From Hyposmocoma kahamanoa (Eukaryota > Arthropoda > Insecta > Lepidoptera > Cosmopterigidae): a stretch of DNA of 64,000 bases. The stretch spans positions 2,622,173 to 2,686,172 of the forward strand of contig NW_020654748.1 of the NCBI RefSeq assembly GCF_003589595.1. Reading direction: 5' to 3'. The notes under the pieces were generated by a model. The model ran no database searches. It was not told the origin of the DNA and was given only the letters and a program-made list of their open reading frames with translations. The translations under genes were made by a program, and so were the position numbers. Shown piece after piece: positions 49,701 through 51,208 of this stretch (position 1 is the first letter of the stretch; each line of letters opens with the position of its first letter).

Positions 49701-50162
49701 TCACTGCCTGCACCAAAGGCTCGTGTGATGGATGAGAAACAAGTTACGACACCGCCGCCAAGAATAATTTGTGAGAATTCAAGATCGACGTATCTGGCAC
49801 GTTGTTCAGATTTGTACACCGATAAACGACAGCACTGGGTGTTTCTCAAAAATCAATCAATTTTATGGGATGCCATTTACAAACTTAGTACTTCCTTTGT
49901 AACCGGTTACACGGATCGCTCCACAATTTGTCATGGATATCGTGAAACCGTAAAAGCAGGTTCTTAATGAAAGTCCATAGCTAAATGGACGATATACTTA
50001 CTCAGGTGTAACAATGAAAAATCCCCGCGAAGTCTGGTAAATTTTCCTCTCCTGCATCAGCTGCGCTAGCGTGTCGTACACCATGTCCTGCGAAGGCGTC
50101 TGCATCGAAGGGAACTTTGCTGAGAGCGACGTTCGTATGCTCTCCAAGGTTGCTGACTGACC
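2858..50162 (-). CDS. STOX1: Storkhead-box winged-helix protein, five visible exons, 5'-incomplete
   Basis: Joined exons 50162-50002, 41828-41635, 5465-5238, 4980-4826 and 4729-2858 total 2,610 nt in one frame, encoding 869 residues then TAG. Every internal boundary has an AG acceptor and GT donor and the phases match (0 into exon 1, then 2, 1, 1, 0). The protein starts inside a winged-helix domain whose wing reads SRGFFIVTPE. A conserved basic/serine block follows (HQCVQTNLADVICGG, then a GNPNDKIL segment), then a long Ser/Asn-rich region, and a conserved-looking tail containing KILKGVSINSVDTLVELN. This order fits storkhead-box proteins: human STOX1/STOX2 and Drosophila knockout, a Kruppel target needed for innervation of certain larval muscles. 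Known family role: winged-helix DNA-binding regulator, expected in the nucleus. The N-terminal half of the winged helix and the start codon are not seen. The family call is from motif recognition; the vertebrate-style symbol is used for convenience. Confidence 0.85.
4826..4980 (-). CDS. STOX1: STOX exon, polybasic stretch and conserved ATQT segment
   Basis: 155 nt (two bases plus 51 codons). Acceptor CTCTCATTTCAG, donor CCAAG|GTATAATG (a weaker donor than the others). The sequence opens with a strongly basic segment (SRLFRRSGRSKQTRA), a plausible nuclear localisation or membrane/nucleic-acid contact signal, and continues AQFPPTEWFNSKAVHLHC, then VATQTNSK. ATQT resembles the core of dynein light chain LC8 ligands; this is speculative. 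The exon ends in phase 0 and is followed by a 96-bp intron. Confidence 0.87.
5238..5465 (-). CDS. STOX1: STOX exon, GNPNDKIL and RRSASFPAPRSLDRRHSLR block
   Basis: 228 nt (two bases, 75 codons, one base). Acceptor TTGTTCTTTTCCAG, donor CCTA|GTAAGTC. The sequence reads GNPNDKILYGRPNKRRSASF, then a PRSLDRRHSLRIFGSS segment, a second basic STRSLHHKH cluster, and an acidic/serine end (TDSSSSTDYPPSVESASP). The paired basic-Ser motifs (RRSAS, RRHSL, STRSL) look like basophilic-kinase or 14-3-3-type sites; that is inference only. The 3' side joins the next exon over a 257-bp intron. Confidence 0.88.
5466..6265. other. Start of the 36-kb STOX intron, no recognised element
   Basis: Low-complexity AT-rich sequence with a short CpG-containing patch near 6035-6060. 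No repeat family recognised. Confidence 0.4.
6266..6492 (+). mobile_element. SINE A copy, near full length
   Basis: tRNA-like head with TGGCCGAACGGTTACC and GGTTCGATTCCCGG, then a body with GAGTTTGGGTGTAATTTGTG, the CACCCGCGACACAGGGTTTC segment, and a tail of nine ATT-type triplets. The pol III A and B boxes are intact. Best reference copy together with 23766-23990. Confidence 0.9.
6893..7160 (+). mobile_element. tRNA-box inverted-repeat element, copy 1
   Basis: The left end reads CTTCACTAGTTTGTTATTA then TTGATACAAAGATCGAGC. The interior has the family phrase CACAGATGGCGCTACGGCAA. The right part holds a tRNA-like segment (CAGCTCAGTTGGGAGAGCGG, an intact box A) and GGATCGAAGGAATTTTT, then a decayed right end. 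The box A here looks more tRNA-like than in other copies. Confidence 0.65.
7161..7719. other. Unassigned intronic sequence
   Basis: No recognised repeat, gene or RNA between two mobile elements. Confidence 0.4.
7720..9175 (-). mobile_element. Degenerate piggyBac-type DNA transposon bounded by TTAA
   Basis: Both ends are TTAA followed by CCCATT and CGCCC (left TTAACCCATTAACGCCC; right, inverted, TTAACCCATTTGCGCCCG), the piggyBac hallmark of TTAA targets with CCC-starting repeats. On the minus strand broken frames resemble piggyBac transposase: LRQTGYRTTETVCKGKTKK (cf. 'GYRATGTVRENR'), then FDYRFYPINQILFFPWLDNS and SDYDNVLSLVKVKR with a stop replacing the expected Trp. Several stops make it inactive. 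An internal TIR-like CCCCATAAGCGCCCAATGG near 8779 suggests a rearranged or nested copy. The direction is inferred from the transposase remnants. Confidence 0.7.
9176..10097. other. AT-rich intronic sequence, nothing recognised
   Basis: Poly-A/T tracts and no coding pattern or known repeat. Confidence 0.4.
10098..10554 (+). mobile_element. MITE of the AACCGACTTC family, interrupted by a second MITE
   Basis: Starts AACTTCAAAAAAGGAGGAGG and ends TTTTGAGGTCGGTT, inverted to the start, a widespread lepidopteran repeat architecture. The interior TTTTGATGATTTTCTTTTC and ACTTGGCAAATAGATG is shared with copies at 13079, 39130 and 54967. A 175-bp PIF/Harbinger-like MITE lies inside at 10272-10446. 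Confidence 0.75.
10272..10446 (+). mobile_element. PIF/Harbinger-like MITE, complete, TAA target duplication
   Basis: Termini are inverted: GGGTCGTATTCCAGAACTCT left, and AGAGTTCTGGAATACGACCC right. It is flanked by TAA at 10269-10271 and TAA at 10447-10449. A TWA target with G-rich termini is the PIF/Harbinger pattern. Removing it restores the continuity of the host MITE (CACCTCTAA then GAGTGG). Confidence 0.85.
10598..10831 (-). mobile_element. SINE B copy
   Basis: Minus orientation. Readable family blocks: AACAAGTCGTGCGCCTGGTG, TACTACTTGGCGGCAGAAAT and TTTCACAAGGAACTCTGC. No tRNA-like head. Confidence 0.85.
11230..11445. mobile_element. Foldback MITE 'CGGTCATTCTCGG', complete copy
   Basis: The left end CGGTCATTCTCGGACTAGTG and right end CACTAGTCCGAGAATGACCG are perfect inverses. 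The arms continue (TTCACTATCTAATTTTCGTG; GGCAATTTT) to about 80-100 bp, so nearly the whole 216-bp element folds into a hairpin. No clear target duplication. Relatives at 32921, 36769 and 61049. Confidence 0.8.
11473..11712 (+). pseudogene. Unrecognised 79-codon GC-richer open frame
   Basis: Open frame starting MAVVARGEKK and containing TKQGALRRLILETEAHFGSL. It is GC-richer than its surroundings. It resembles no family I can name. No splice context links it to STOX, and an exapted retroelement fragment is equally possible. Confidence 0.2.
12301..12327. mobile_element. Minimal hAT-like MITE remnant: 27-bp palindrome with 8-bp target duplication
   Basis: CATTGACTTACAA and its exact inverse TTGTAAGTCAATG are separated by one base. 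These are the terminal repeats of the 286/225-bp family (see 30358, 37114, 47207, 54332, 62566). Flanks are identical 8-mers ATCTAGTA at 12293-12300 and 12328-12335. Confidence 0.85.
12336..13078. other. Unassigned sequence with a short 21-bp tandem repeat
   Basis: At 12724-12782 a 21-bp period is visible (ATGATTGCAACAACGAGCAC, then ACGATTGTAATAACAAGTAC, then ATGATTGCAGCGAC). The rest (for example CACTTAATAAAGTGATTTTA near 12841) could be an old LTR fragment, but I cannot place LTR ends. Confidence 0.35.
13079..13592 (+). mobile_element. AACCGACTTC-family MITE, interrupted by a LINE tail
   Basis: Shared blocks are TTACGCGATAACTCCGACAT, TTTTGATGATTCTTCTTTTG and AACTTGGCAAGTACATG. The left terminus is degraded. 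Split by an insertion at 13216-13460. Confidence 0.7.
13216..13460 (+). mobile_element. Non-LTR retrotransposon 3' end inserted in a MITE
   Basis: Plus-strand frame reads AKDRHRWHSVVMRNLFPRGS then HDPQ and stops, matching the C-terminus of lepidopteran LINE ORF2 proteins (RDR.W..........G.DPQ). Flanked by AAGGGT at 13210-13215 and 13461-13466, a 6-bp target duplication within the host MITE. Confidence 0.7.
14026..14084 (-). mobile_element. Terminal fragment of the tRNA-box inverted-repeat element
   Basis: GGCAGGATGTTTTACCACCA and TTTTTTGTGAAATTACTCCA are the inverse of the outer ends at 21120-21180 and 24976-25050. The fragment abuts a Penelope-like sequence. Confidence 0.55.
14085..14690 (-). 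mobile_element. Penelope-like retroelement, 3' fragment
   Basis: The minus frame from 14675 gives RVNKSAVCEHVMDKPTHSMK, then PRMLPEAIEIKKHPNFNRED and VPPVWDPVFPLMKN. This is the typical C-terminus of the GIY-YIG endonuclease region of Penelope-like elements (KSA.AEH...; R...EA.EI....NFN...G......W.P). Downstream is the family's terminal repeat (AAATCGCGTATATTTG; CGGGCCTTTTACAGGTCCC). 5'-truncated. Confidence 0.75.
14691..15012. mobile_element. tRNA-box inverted-repeat element, copy 2 (both arms carry the tRNA-like box)
   Basis: Left: ACTCCACTAGTTTGTTATAA, AATGCAAAGATCGAACAC, CCTTCGATCCGGTTGAATTT, CGTCTTCTAGCAAA. Right: GTTTGCTAGAAGGCGTTGGT, TCGAATCCAGCCAGATCGAA, ATTCGATCTTTATATTAGTA. The right arm is a pol III box B-like segment (GGTTCGAATCC) and the left arm is its inverse. 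Confidence 0.75.
15445..15485 (+). mobile_element. SINE B, 5' fragment of an interrupted copy
   Basis: TTTAGTAGCAGAAGAGCTCC and TTGTGAAAGAGTTCGTCCAG. Continues at 15875 after an insertion. Confidence 0.8.
15486..15874 (+). mobile_element. Non-LTR retrotransposon 3' UTR with poly-A, inserted in SINE B
   Basis: GC-rich insert containing AGCTGCCGACATAGGTGGGC, GTAGGAGTCCGACATAACCC and CGACCTCCCCGGGCGCAGGG, ending GACGTTAAAAAAAA. The end style is that of lepidopteran R1/I-group LINEs; this assignment is from memory of similar 3' ends. Host SINE sequence resumes directly after the A tract. No clear target duplication. Confidence 0.6.
15875..16131 (+). mobile_element. SINE B, 3' part of the interrupted copy
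   Basis: AGTACTGCCACCTTACCTAT, GTGCTGGTGAAATTACAGGC, GTGACGGGCGCAGTGGCAGT and CATCAGGCGCATGAC. Confidence 0.85.
16132..17386. other. Unassigned intronic sequence
   Basis: AT-rich, with one CpG cluster (AGTGGCGCGGCGCGCAGCGG, about 16386). No gene or repeat recognised. Confidence 0.4.
17387..17616. mobile_element. Foldback MITE of the GCGTTTGCG/CATCCGATTC family
   Basis: Ends are inverted: GTGCGTTTGCGACTACATTC on the left and GAATCGGATGCATTGAAC, AATCGCGCT on the right. The interior CACAGGGATCATTTTATCTC is shared in inverse orientation with 62137-62425. The apparent open frame is a shadow. Confidence 0.6.
17617..18791. other. Unassigned intronic sequence
   Basis: Includes a LINE-tail-like phrase (AGAGGAGGCCTGTGCCCGGC, about 17810). 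Otherwise nothing recognised. Confidence 0.4.
18792..19081 (-). mobile_element. SINE B copy, nearly complete body
   Basis: GTGACGGGACGAACAAGTCA, TGGTAAGCTACACGCCTGTC, TTACAGCTTGGCGGCAGAAA and AACTCTTTCAAAAGGAGTTC. Confidence 0.88.
19690..20127 (+). mobile_element. CR1/Jockey-like LINE, 3' end of ORF2
   Basis: Plus-strand pieces read DKRAKRLIGDSELLE, then ELHNLIPPFPHSGSRRGLGF, HPYIVDISRIRTKRFTSIF and WRAARQWNYSLN, the usual C-terminal region of lepidopteran non-LTR ORF2 (R....H...LD....RT.R......R....WN.LP). It ends TTTCCATCAGGTGAGATGGA, then an A-rich tail. Stops and frame breaks show it is dead; 5'-truncated. Confidence 0.8.
20574..20795 (+). mobile_element. SINE B copy joined to a tRNA-box element
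   Basis: GGCTGGTGAAATTACAGAGG, TGTCGGGCGCAGTGGTAGTG, TTTAAAGCTCTGAGTGGCAC. The 3' tail is replaced by the element at 20796. Confidence 0.8.
20796..21180 (-). mobile_element. tRNA-box inverted-repeat element, copy 3
   Basis: Minus orientation: ATCGAGCACTG inverse, box B GGTTCGAATCCGGCCGGAAC and box A-like TGGCTTACTTGGCATAGCG are read on the minus strand. Interior AGTGCCATCTATGAAAGTAT. Right end TTCAATCTTTGTATTAATAA, then ACAAACTAGTGGAGTAATTT. A short CTTT-rich LINE-like tail (21060-21104) is inserted near the right end. Confidence 0.7.
21080..21104. repeat. CTTT microsatellite
   Basis: Five tandem TTTC units, at the end of a short AATAAA-containing insert. Confidence 0.85.
21897..21952 (+). 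mobile_element. SINE B fragment
   Basis: GGAACTTGTCAACTTATGTC and TCAGGGTGACGGGCGCAGTG. Confidence 0.75.
22001..22500. mobile_element. Unclassified GC-rich insertion flanked by a 10-bp direct repeat
   Basis: CTATAACGTG occurs at 22001-22010 and 22491-22500, bounding about 480 bp that are far GC-richer than the surroundings and start and end with CGCG. There is no poly-A. Open frames on both strands (plus 22016-22309; minus 21861-22184) are not recognised. A retroelement fragment or LTR piece is possible. Confidence 0.5.
22955..23075 (+). mobile_element. SINE B 5' half with extra upstream sequence
   Basis: AATAGAGCTCCTTGTGAAAG, GGAAGTACTGCCACCTTACC and CCGCCAAGCAGTAATGTGAG. Upstream 22849-22954 (CGCAGTGGCAGTGATCC-like phrases) is also seen near 42728, so it may belong to a longer variant. 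Confidence 0.7.
23079..23166 (+). mobile_element. SINE C, 3' tail fragment
   Basis: GATACCGTCGTTGTTTCCGG, ACTCACTTTGGGATCAGAGC and GATGTTGTCTAATATTTATT fit the 3' half of a common lepidopteran tRNA-derived SINE. A head-bearing relative lies at 63652. Confidence 0.55.
23766..23990 (+). mobile_element. SINE A copy, near full length
   Basis: Same boxes and body as 6266-6492 with few differences. The tail is a short ATT run. The 121-codon open frame across it is a shadow. Confidence 0.9.
23999..24233 (+). mobile_element. tRNA-box inverted-repeat element, copy 4, left part
   Basis: CACAGATGGCGCTACGGCAA, GGTTCGTTCCGTGGCATAGC, GGTTTGCTAGAAGACTTTGG, then ATAATTATAACAAACTAG, where a LINE interrupts it. 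It resumes at 24976. Confidence 0.7.
24234..24975 (+). mobile_element. Jockey/CR1-like LINE 3' end with TTTGAC tail, inserted in a tRNA-box element
   Basis: Plus-strand remnants: SYGILMWGKAAETIFVLQNR, then SLGSRVPLRKKFK and IEKSYYKIVDYVLDIDVWKD, typical of the post-RT C-terminal domain of Jockey-type ORF2. It ends AATAAATGATTATTCGAC then TTTGACTTGAC. Several stops. The same family occurs in minus orientation at 48401-48860. Confidence 0.75.
24976..25060 (+). mobile_element. tRNA-box inverted-repeat element, copy 4, right end
   Basis: AGTGGAGTAATTTCACAAAA, TTGAATATCGTGTTGGTGAG and CATCCTGACATTCAATT continue the family's outer end. Confidence 0.65.
25205..25700 (-). mobile_element. CR1/Jockey-like LINE, 3' end (minus)
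   Basis: The minus frame reads SWRRDFAFLCLFYRLYNGQC and a frame-shifted continuation RLVAPLVLQAFISDGDRFPS then GGTYARLLPT, the standard tail of a lepidopteran CR1/Jockey-type ORF2 (LR..A.LC.FYR...G.C). Frameshifts and 5' truncation. Confidence 0.75.
26036..26261 (+). mobile_element. SINE B copy, 3' end replaced by a LINE tail
   Basis: TTTAGTAGCAGTAGAGCTTC, CCGCCAAGCAGTAATGTTCG, AACTTATGTCTCAGGGTGAC; breaks off at CGACTTAACGAGCTGAGA. Confidence 0.85.
26262..26400 (+). mobile_element. CR1/Jockey-like LINE 3' terminus
   Basis: TATTCCCTGAACTCTATAAC, ATGAGCCTTTTCAAGACGAG, then an A-rich end: same terminal block as 19990-20120 and 41330-41450. Confidence 0.7.
27020..27175. repeat. Irregular cluster of GTTGAACT words
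   Basis: GTTGAACT or near variants occur about six times with uneven spacing, once inverted (AGTTCAACTTTT). Not a clean tandem array. Confidence 0.55.
27245..28670 (-). mobile_element. Non-LTR retrotransposon with RNase H domain, degenerate, 5'-truncated
   Basis: Minus-strand remnants in order: RT palm end (CRAYELSVNPTKTELVMFTN), thumb (STEVKYLGVILDNKLNWNKH), connection (RPVISYGAIVW; ATDKLDKFQRLACMATTDCM; TPTAALEAMLDLRPLPLFIR), RNase H (VRVFTDGSKPNSGTGTG; YNAVFQAECMGIKLAAEA; RILSDSMSVLQAL; VTLRWIKGHSGSRGNDAADA), then LSRILIKLKRQELRKI. RT followed by RNase H fits the I/R1/Loa-type LINE groups. Stops and frameshifts make it inactive. It is the most complete retroelement ORF in the window. Confidence 0.9.
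28671..30349. other. Unassigned intronic sequence
   Basis: No gene, RNA or recognised repeat; contains some palindromic AT stretches (ATATACATATGTATATAA, about 29314). Confidence 0.4.
30358..30643 (+). mobile_element. hAT-like MITE, 286-bp class
   Basis: Starts CATTGACTTACAATTATATG and ends ATTTATTTGTCGGTCAATG. Flanked by TTCCCGTA at 30350-30357 and 30644-30651. Interior TCCGCGCTAAAAAGTGTCCG and GACTTGGGACATTTTTTTCG. No coding capacity. Confidence 0.9.
30813..31045 (+). mobile_element. SINE B, left part of a split copy
   Basis: AAGCAGTAGAGCTCGTTGTG and ATTTCTGCCGCC, then GTATCAGGGTGACAGGCGCA. The last 72 bp (30974-31045) recur at 31415-31486 on the other side of an insertion. Confidence 0.85.
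31046..31414 (+). repeat. 369-bp repeat, copy 1 (inserted in SINE B)
   Basis: Begins GTCACGTTTAATTTGACAGT and ends ACTTTAATGATGTCA. The full length is matched in inverse orientation by 34568-34936 with few differences. It carries a 63-codon open frame present in both copies, probably fortuitous. Class unknown. Confidence 0.8.
31415..31534 (+). mobile_element. SINE B, right part of the split copy
   Basis: Starts with the 72-bp duplicated block (GTGCCACTCAGATATTTGCG...GTGTAGCTTAC) and runs to GTCACTTGATATATTAAAAA. Confidence 0.85.
31894..32112 (+). mobile_element. SINE B copy with long A tail
   Basis: TTAGTAGCAGTAGAGAACCT, TGCGGGTGAAATTACAGGAT (internal deletion here), GTCACTTGATGTTATAAAAA with 12 A. 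Confidence 0.85.
32290..32481 (+). mobile_element. RTE-like LINE fragment
   Basis: Plus-strand RRTKVTHIARSNNKLKLQWA then GHIAHRTDGRLEI matches the 'KW.WAGHIARR.DGRW' region of RTE-type ORF2. It ends with a GATGATGATAATGAT tail. Confidence 0.75.
32921..32991 (+). mobile_element. Foldback MITE 'CGGTCATTCTCGG', right half
   Basis: ATACTTGAATATTTAAATAA, CTGCCACGGAAATTATGTAT, GAACACTAGTCCGAAAATGA. The left half is missing. Confidence 0.65.
33040..33746. mobile_element. piggyBac-like MITE with GC-rich core, TTAA-bounded
   Basis: TTAACAACTTGAACGCCAC on the left (33040) and GTGGCGTTCAACGTGTTAA on the right (ending 33746) are inverted repeats starting at TTAA. Inside lie repeated GC-rich words on both strands: GTGGGCCACAC, TTGGCCCACCCC, CGTGTGGCCTGAATGGAT, CCCATGGCCTGAATGA. 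The frames in the core are shadows of this GC richness. Confidence 0.75.
34045..34231 (+). mobile_element. SINE B copy, 5'-truncated
   Basis: GTGCTGGTGAAATTACAGGC, AAAGCTCTGAGTGGTACTGT, GTCACTTGATGTTATAAAAA. Confidence 0.85.
34237..34422 (-). mobile_element. SINE A copy
   Basis: Directly abuts the A tail of a SINE B. Minus orientation; box B GGTTCGATTCCCGGGCCGGA intact, box A decayed (GTCAAATGGTTACC). Confidence 0.85.
34568..34936 (-). repeat. 369-bp repeat, copy 2 (inverted)
   Basis: Starts TGACATCATTAAAGTATACT and ends TCAAATTAAACGTGAC; exact inverse extent of 31046-31414. No target duplication visible around it. Confidence 0.8.
35251..35575 (-). mobile_element. SINE B copy with tRNA-like head (full-length form)
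   Basis: On the minus strand: GGTGAATCAACGGTTTACAC (A-box region), GTCTCGGGTTCGATTCCCGG (B box), TAGGACCAAATTGGGAAATT, then the usual start TTAGTTGCAGTAGAGTTCC and the full body to CGACTTGTCCGTCCTGTGAC and a T/A-rich end. This shows that family B is tRNA-derived. Confidence 0.85.
35921..36022. repeat. 30-bp tandem repeat, about 3.5 units
   Basis: The word TAATAATTTA recurs with exact 30-bp spacing (35921, 35951, 35981, 36011). The units are AT-rich and diverged. Confidence 0.7.
36057..36464 (+). mobile_element. SINE A copy interrupted by a MITE
   Basis: TGGCCGAACGGATATCATGC, GTGAGTTTAGGTGCAATTTG, TCCATGGCACCCACGG, interruption at 36218-36419, then GGTTTCCCTAGTGC and an ATT tail. The first bases of the head are missing. 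Confidence 0.85.
36218..36419. mobile_element. 202-bp MITE with 51-bp terminal inverted repeats, inside SINE A
   Basis: The left arm CAGGAGG...CTCGATCTCCGTCAGAC, then ATCCGTCCGAAACAATTACT, is inverted at 36369-36419 with about five mismatches; termini CAGGRGG/CCCCCTG. The superfamily is not certain because the target duplication is not readable. Confidence 0.8.
36769..36797 (+). mobile_element. Foldback MITE 'CGGTCATTCTCGG', left-end fragment
   Basis: AGGTCATTCTCGGACTAATG and TTCACTACC only. Confidence 0.55.
36802..37099 (+). mobile_element. SINE B copy, complete body without head
   Basis: TTTAGTAGCAGTAGAGCTCC through GTCACTTCACATTGTAAAAA. Good reference for the headless form. A hAT-like MITE starts 14 bp later. 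Confidence 0.9.
37114..37399 (+). mobile_element. hAT-like MITE, 286-bp class
   Basis: CATTGACTTACAATTATATG to TTATTTGTAAGTCAATG. Flanks ATCAAAAT at 37106-37113 and 37400-37407 (8 bp). Confidence 0.92.
38196..38282. mobile_element. Short foldback of the GCGTTTGCG family
   Basis: AAGCGCGTTTGCGAACTGCG and GGAAATGCGCAAACGCTCT are inverted ends about 85 bp apart, sharing the ends of the 17387 and 62137 elements. Confidence 0.55.
38343..38604 (-). mobile_element. SINE B copy
   Basis: CTGGTAAGCGACATTCCTGT, TACTGCTTGGCGGCAGAAAT, CACGAGGAGCTCTAGTGC. Confidence 0.85.
39130..39274 (+). mobile_element. AACCGACTTC-family MITE, internally deleted
   Basis: AACCGACTTCAAAAAAAGGA to TTTTGAGGTCGGTT, only 145 bp. 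Shows both termini intact. Confidence 0.8.
39345..39686 (-). mobile_element. Penelope-like element terminal region
   Basis: AAATCGCGTATATATTTG, GTTATGTCTAATATTAATGC and the 3' UTR (ACATTCCAATTTACG) are collinear with 14090-14480. Coding remnant only at the high-coordinate end. Confidence 0.65.
39848..40440 (-). mobile_element. Jockey/CR1-like LINE 3' end with ATTCA tail (minus)
   Basis: The minus frame reads MAPKIFNKIPDAMKNLSEMQ, then FKHVLKQLLIDKCYYSIEEC and FNDSFLE with a stop, a non-LTR ORF2 C-terminus. The 3' tail is an AATTG/ATTCA microsatellite (39848-39868). Confidence 0.7.
41249..41311. repeat. Near-perfect 63-bp hairpin
   Basis: Left arm AAAATCTATAAATTAATATT and its inverse AATATTAATTTATAGATTTT pair over about 27 bp with one bulged A and a loop of about 7 nt (ACACTAC). 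Confidence 0.75.
41330..41455 (+). mobile_element. CR1/Jockey-like LINE 3' terminus
   Basis: ACTTAGGCCTTTTCAAGGCG and TTCCATCAGGTGAGATGGAG, same terminal block as 19990-20120. Confidence 0.7.
41635..41828 (-). CDS. STOX1: STOX exon, Arg/Ser-rich linker and conserved 'VTHQ..QTNLADVI' block
   Basis: 194 nt (one base completing Glu, 64 codons, one base). Acceptor TTTTCTTTCCAG, donor GGAG|GTAAGTG. The exon opens with RRRSRSRSSSRHHN, a basic RS-type stretch directly after the winged helix, then reads SPRTILMSDQEALHQLYGE and ends GAVTHQCVQTNLADVICG. The second half resembles the conserved segment after the winged helix in STOX proteins. The exon is isolated: about 8.2 kb from the upstream exon and 36.2 kb from the next. 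A SINE B insertion begins about 29 bp upstream of its acceptor (near 41857). Confidence 0.88.
41857..42305 (+). mobile_element. SINE B copy next to a STOX splice acceptor, interrupted at 42047-42246
   Basis: GTAGCAGGAGAGCTAGTAGT, GCAGTGGCAGTGCCCTTCAA, then after the interruption TAGTGGTACTGCAATTGTC and ACCACCAGGCGCAC. Antisense to STOX and about 29 bp from the exon acceptor at 41829-41830. Confidence 0.8.
42047..42246. mobile_element. Candidate short DNA element inside SINE B
   Basis: Foreign 200 bp bounded by TAAGAGCC and GGTTCTTA (8-bp imperfect inverted ends, possible TA target). The expected SINE sequence is split exactly here. Class uncertain. Confidence 0.4.
42797..42912 (+). mobile_element. 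SINE B 5' half, diverged
   Basis: CAGCATTAGAGCTCTTTACG, GGGAAGTACTACCACC and GTGAGCGTTACTGTGTTCCG, preceded by GTGGCAGTGGTGGCAGTGAT repeats as in the copy at 22955. Confidence 0.7.
42958..43170 (+). mobile_element. SINE A copy, near full length
   Basis: GGTCGAACGGTTACCATGCC, CAGGTTCGATTCCCGGGCCG, full body and a short ATT tail. Confidence 0.9.
43347..43746. other. Assembly gap of 400 N
   Basis: Unresolved bases in the intron between the exons at 50002 and 41828. The round length suggests a sized or placeholder scaffold gap. Open frames spanning it are artefacts. Confidence 0.98.
44273..44400 (-). mobile_element. SINE B fragment
   Basis: GCACCGGTCATCCTAAGACA, CTGCTTGGTGGTAGAAATAG; strongly diverged. 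Confidence 0.7.
44905..44998 (+). mobile_element. LINE 3' tail fragment
   Basis: TGGGTCAGCATGGCAGACCA, then a TGGGTTGATGATGGCG end, resembling tails at 32460 and 56618. Confidence 0.5.
45148..45318 (+). mobile_element. SINE B 3' half
   Basis: ATGGGACTTGTCAACTTATG, AGCTCTGAGTGGCACTGCAA, GTCACTTGATATTATAAAAA. Confidence 0.88.
45483..45557 (+). mobile_element. SINE B 5' fragment
   Basis: CAGTAGAGCTCCTTGTGAAA and GGAAGTACTGCCACCTTACC. Confidence 0.8.
46046..46207 (+). mobile_element. SINE B 3' part, internally deleted
   Basis: GGTGCTGGTGAAGTTACAGG, ATCTGAGTGGCACTGCAAGT, CCGTCACTTATTATAGTAAA. Confidence 0.8.
47207..47431 (-). mobile_element. hAT-like MITE, 225-bp class
   Basis: CATTGACTTACAAATAAATG to ATAATTGTAAGTCAATG. 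Flanks CGGACAAC at 47199-47206 and 47432-47439. Lacks about 61 bp present in the 286-bp class. Confidence 0.9.
48220..48400. promoter_or_regulatory. CpG-rich patch with an E2F-type site in the STOX intron
   Basis: In an AT-rich intron this stretch holds many CpGs: ATGGCGGCGCAATG, TTTCGCGCCAAAA (consensus-like E2F/DP site, 48293-48305) and GGTGCGCGCGCGTCATACGC. It could be an internal promoter or enhancer, since it lies between the winged-helix exon and the rest of STOX, but no transcription start motif is proven. Confidence 0.35.
48401..48860 (-). mobile_element. Jockey/CR1-like LINE 3' end with TTTGAC tail (minus)
   Basis: The tail AAAGTCAAAGTCAAAGTCAA (TTTGAC units inverted) at 48401-48422 is followed by sequence collinear with the inverse of 24480-24970, including ACATCTTTATCTAACACG and TTCTAAGGTTAATATTATGG. 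Confidence 0.75.
49689..49967 (+). pseudogene. Unrecognised 92-codon open frame
   Basis: The frame MDVLSLPAPKARVMDEKQVT continues without low complexity (CENSRSTYLARCSDLYTDKR) to a stop at 49967, only 35 bp from the STOX winged-helix exon on the opposite strand. No family recognised and no splice partners found. Possibly chance or a decayed retroelement piece. Confidence 0.2.
50002..50162 (-). CDS. STOX1: STOX exon with C-terminal part of the winged-helix domain (first visible exon)
   Basis: 161 nt, 53 codons plus two bases. The acceptor on the minus strand is a T-rich run ending TTCTGCAG; the donor is GA|GTAAGTATA. The translation begins GQSATLESIRTSLSAKF, continues SQDMVYDTLAQLMQERKIY and ends SRGFFIVTP. 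The second stretch fits a recognition helix and the last fits the beta-hairpin wing of a storkhead winged helix (family pattern: VTHEAL...YPGI...LG.LI..R.IYHT..G.FIVTP). Entry phase is 0, so the previous exon ends on a complete codon and should carry the first helix. I could not find that exon up to 64000. Codon use is GC-richer than the surroundings. Confidence 0.88.
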
Positions 50163-51208
50163 CTGCAGAAAAAAAACTTTATATCAAGAAAGAAAAAGGT
50201 AAATATTCAACAGGCTGGCGTGTACGTGTAAAATTTAGTTGACGGTATTATCACAAAAAATATTTCAGTTTAAGTAAATTTTGATTTTGATTTTTTATCT
50301 ACTTACAAACATGGATACAAGTCAAAATTGGTCATTCATTGCGTCTAAGTTCTATTCGTATATTCTATTTACTATAAGTTCTATCAGTCAATGTTGCTAC
50401 AGGTTCCAAGTAAGAAATTCCAGATCATATAAAATGATTACTTCTAGCTAAACTTACGTAGTGCCATATACTCTTTCGTGTCTCAAAATATAATTACACA
50501 TTTTTAGCACACCTTTTCCATATACGTCCGCTGTGCTGATGTCTTACTTAACACCGTTTATGTAGATACACCATCAATGTCAAACAGCATTGCCTTATCT
50601 TCAGTTTTAATATCTAAGTCCATAAAAATAATTCTTTGAACATTCATCTCACTAAACAGAACCACGTAAGCGGCCATTCAAGTTCATCCATCACTATTAT
50701 TATCAATACAATCTGGATCCTTATATATTTTGATTTCAAAATATGGAATGACCTTCGTTACTTTTGGCATTGGTTTTGCATTTTACAAGTCTAATGATAA
50801 GATCTTTTGTTTACATTGTATTTTGGTTTACAAATCTTAAAAGTTTGGTACCCATCATGTTTTATTCGTCGCTCAACATGATTTTTTCAGTTGATAGATA
50901 TCTAAAATTTTGTTTCTTGAATTTAGTTTTATTTAGACCACCTCGTTCGCTTAACGGTTTGCACTATGGGCGCTGTATGAGTAAGGTCTTGTTTTGATTC
51001 CCAGTAGCACTATATGGGAATAGAACTTTTCTAAGTTGATACCGGTCCAGGGTGTTTCAAGTAGAGCCCCGGAAAAAATCCCGTTGTTTTGATACTCATA
51101 GTATAGGGAATTCTTGTTGTTGAGACCTGGCAATTTAATGTTGTTGTCGGCACATTATTATTGTTTATTTTTTGTTCTGTTTCTACCCATGCAACTGTTT
51201 GTCATAAA
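50163..51208. other. Region upstream of the first visible STOX exon, nothing recognised
   Basis: Polypyrimidine tract and A-rich stretch next to the acceptor, then AT-rich sequence. I looked here for the missing upstream winged-helix exon and did not find it. Confidence 0.4.
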
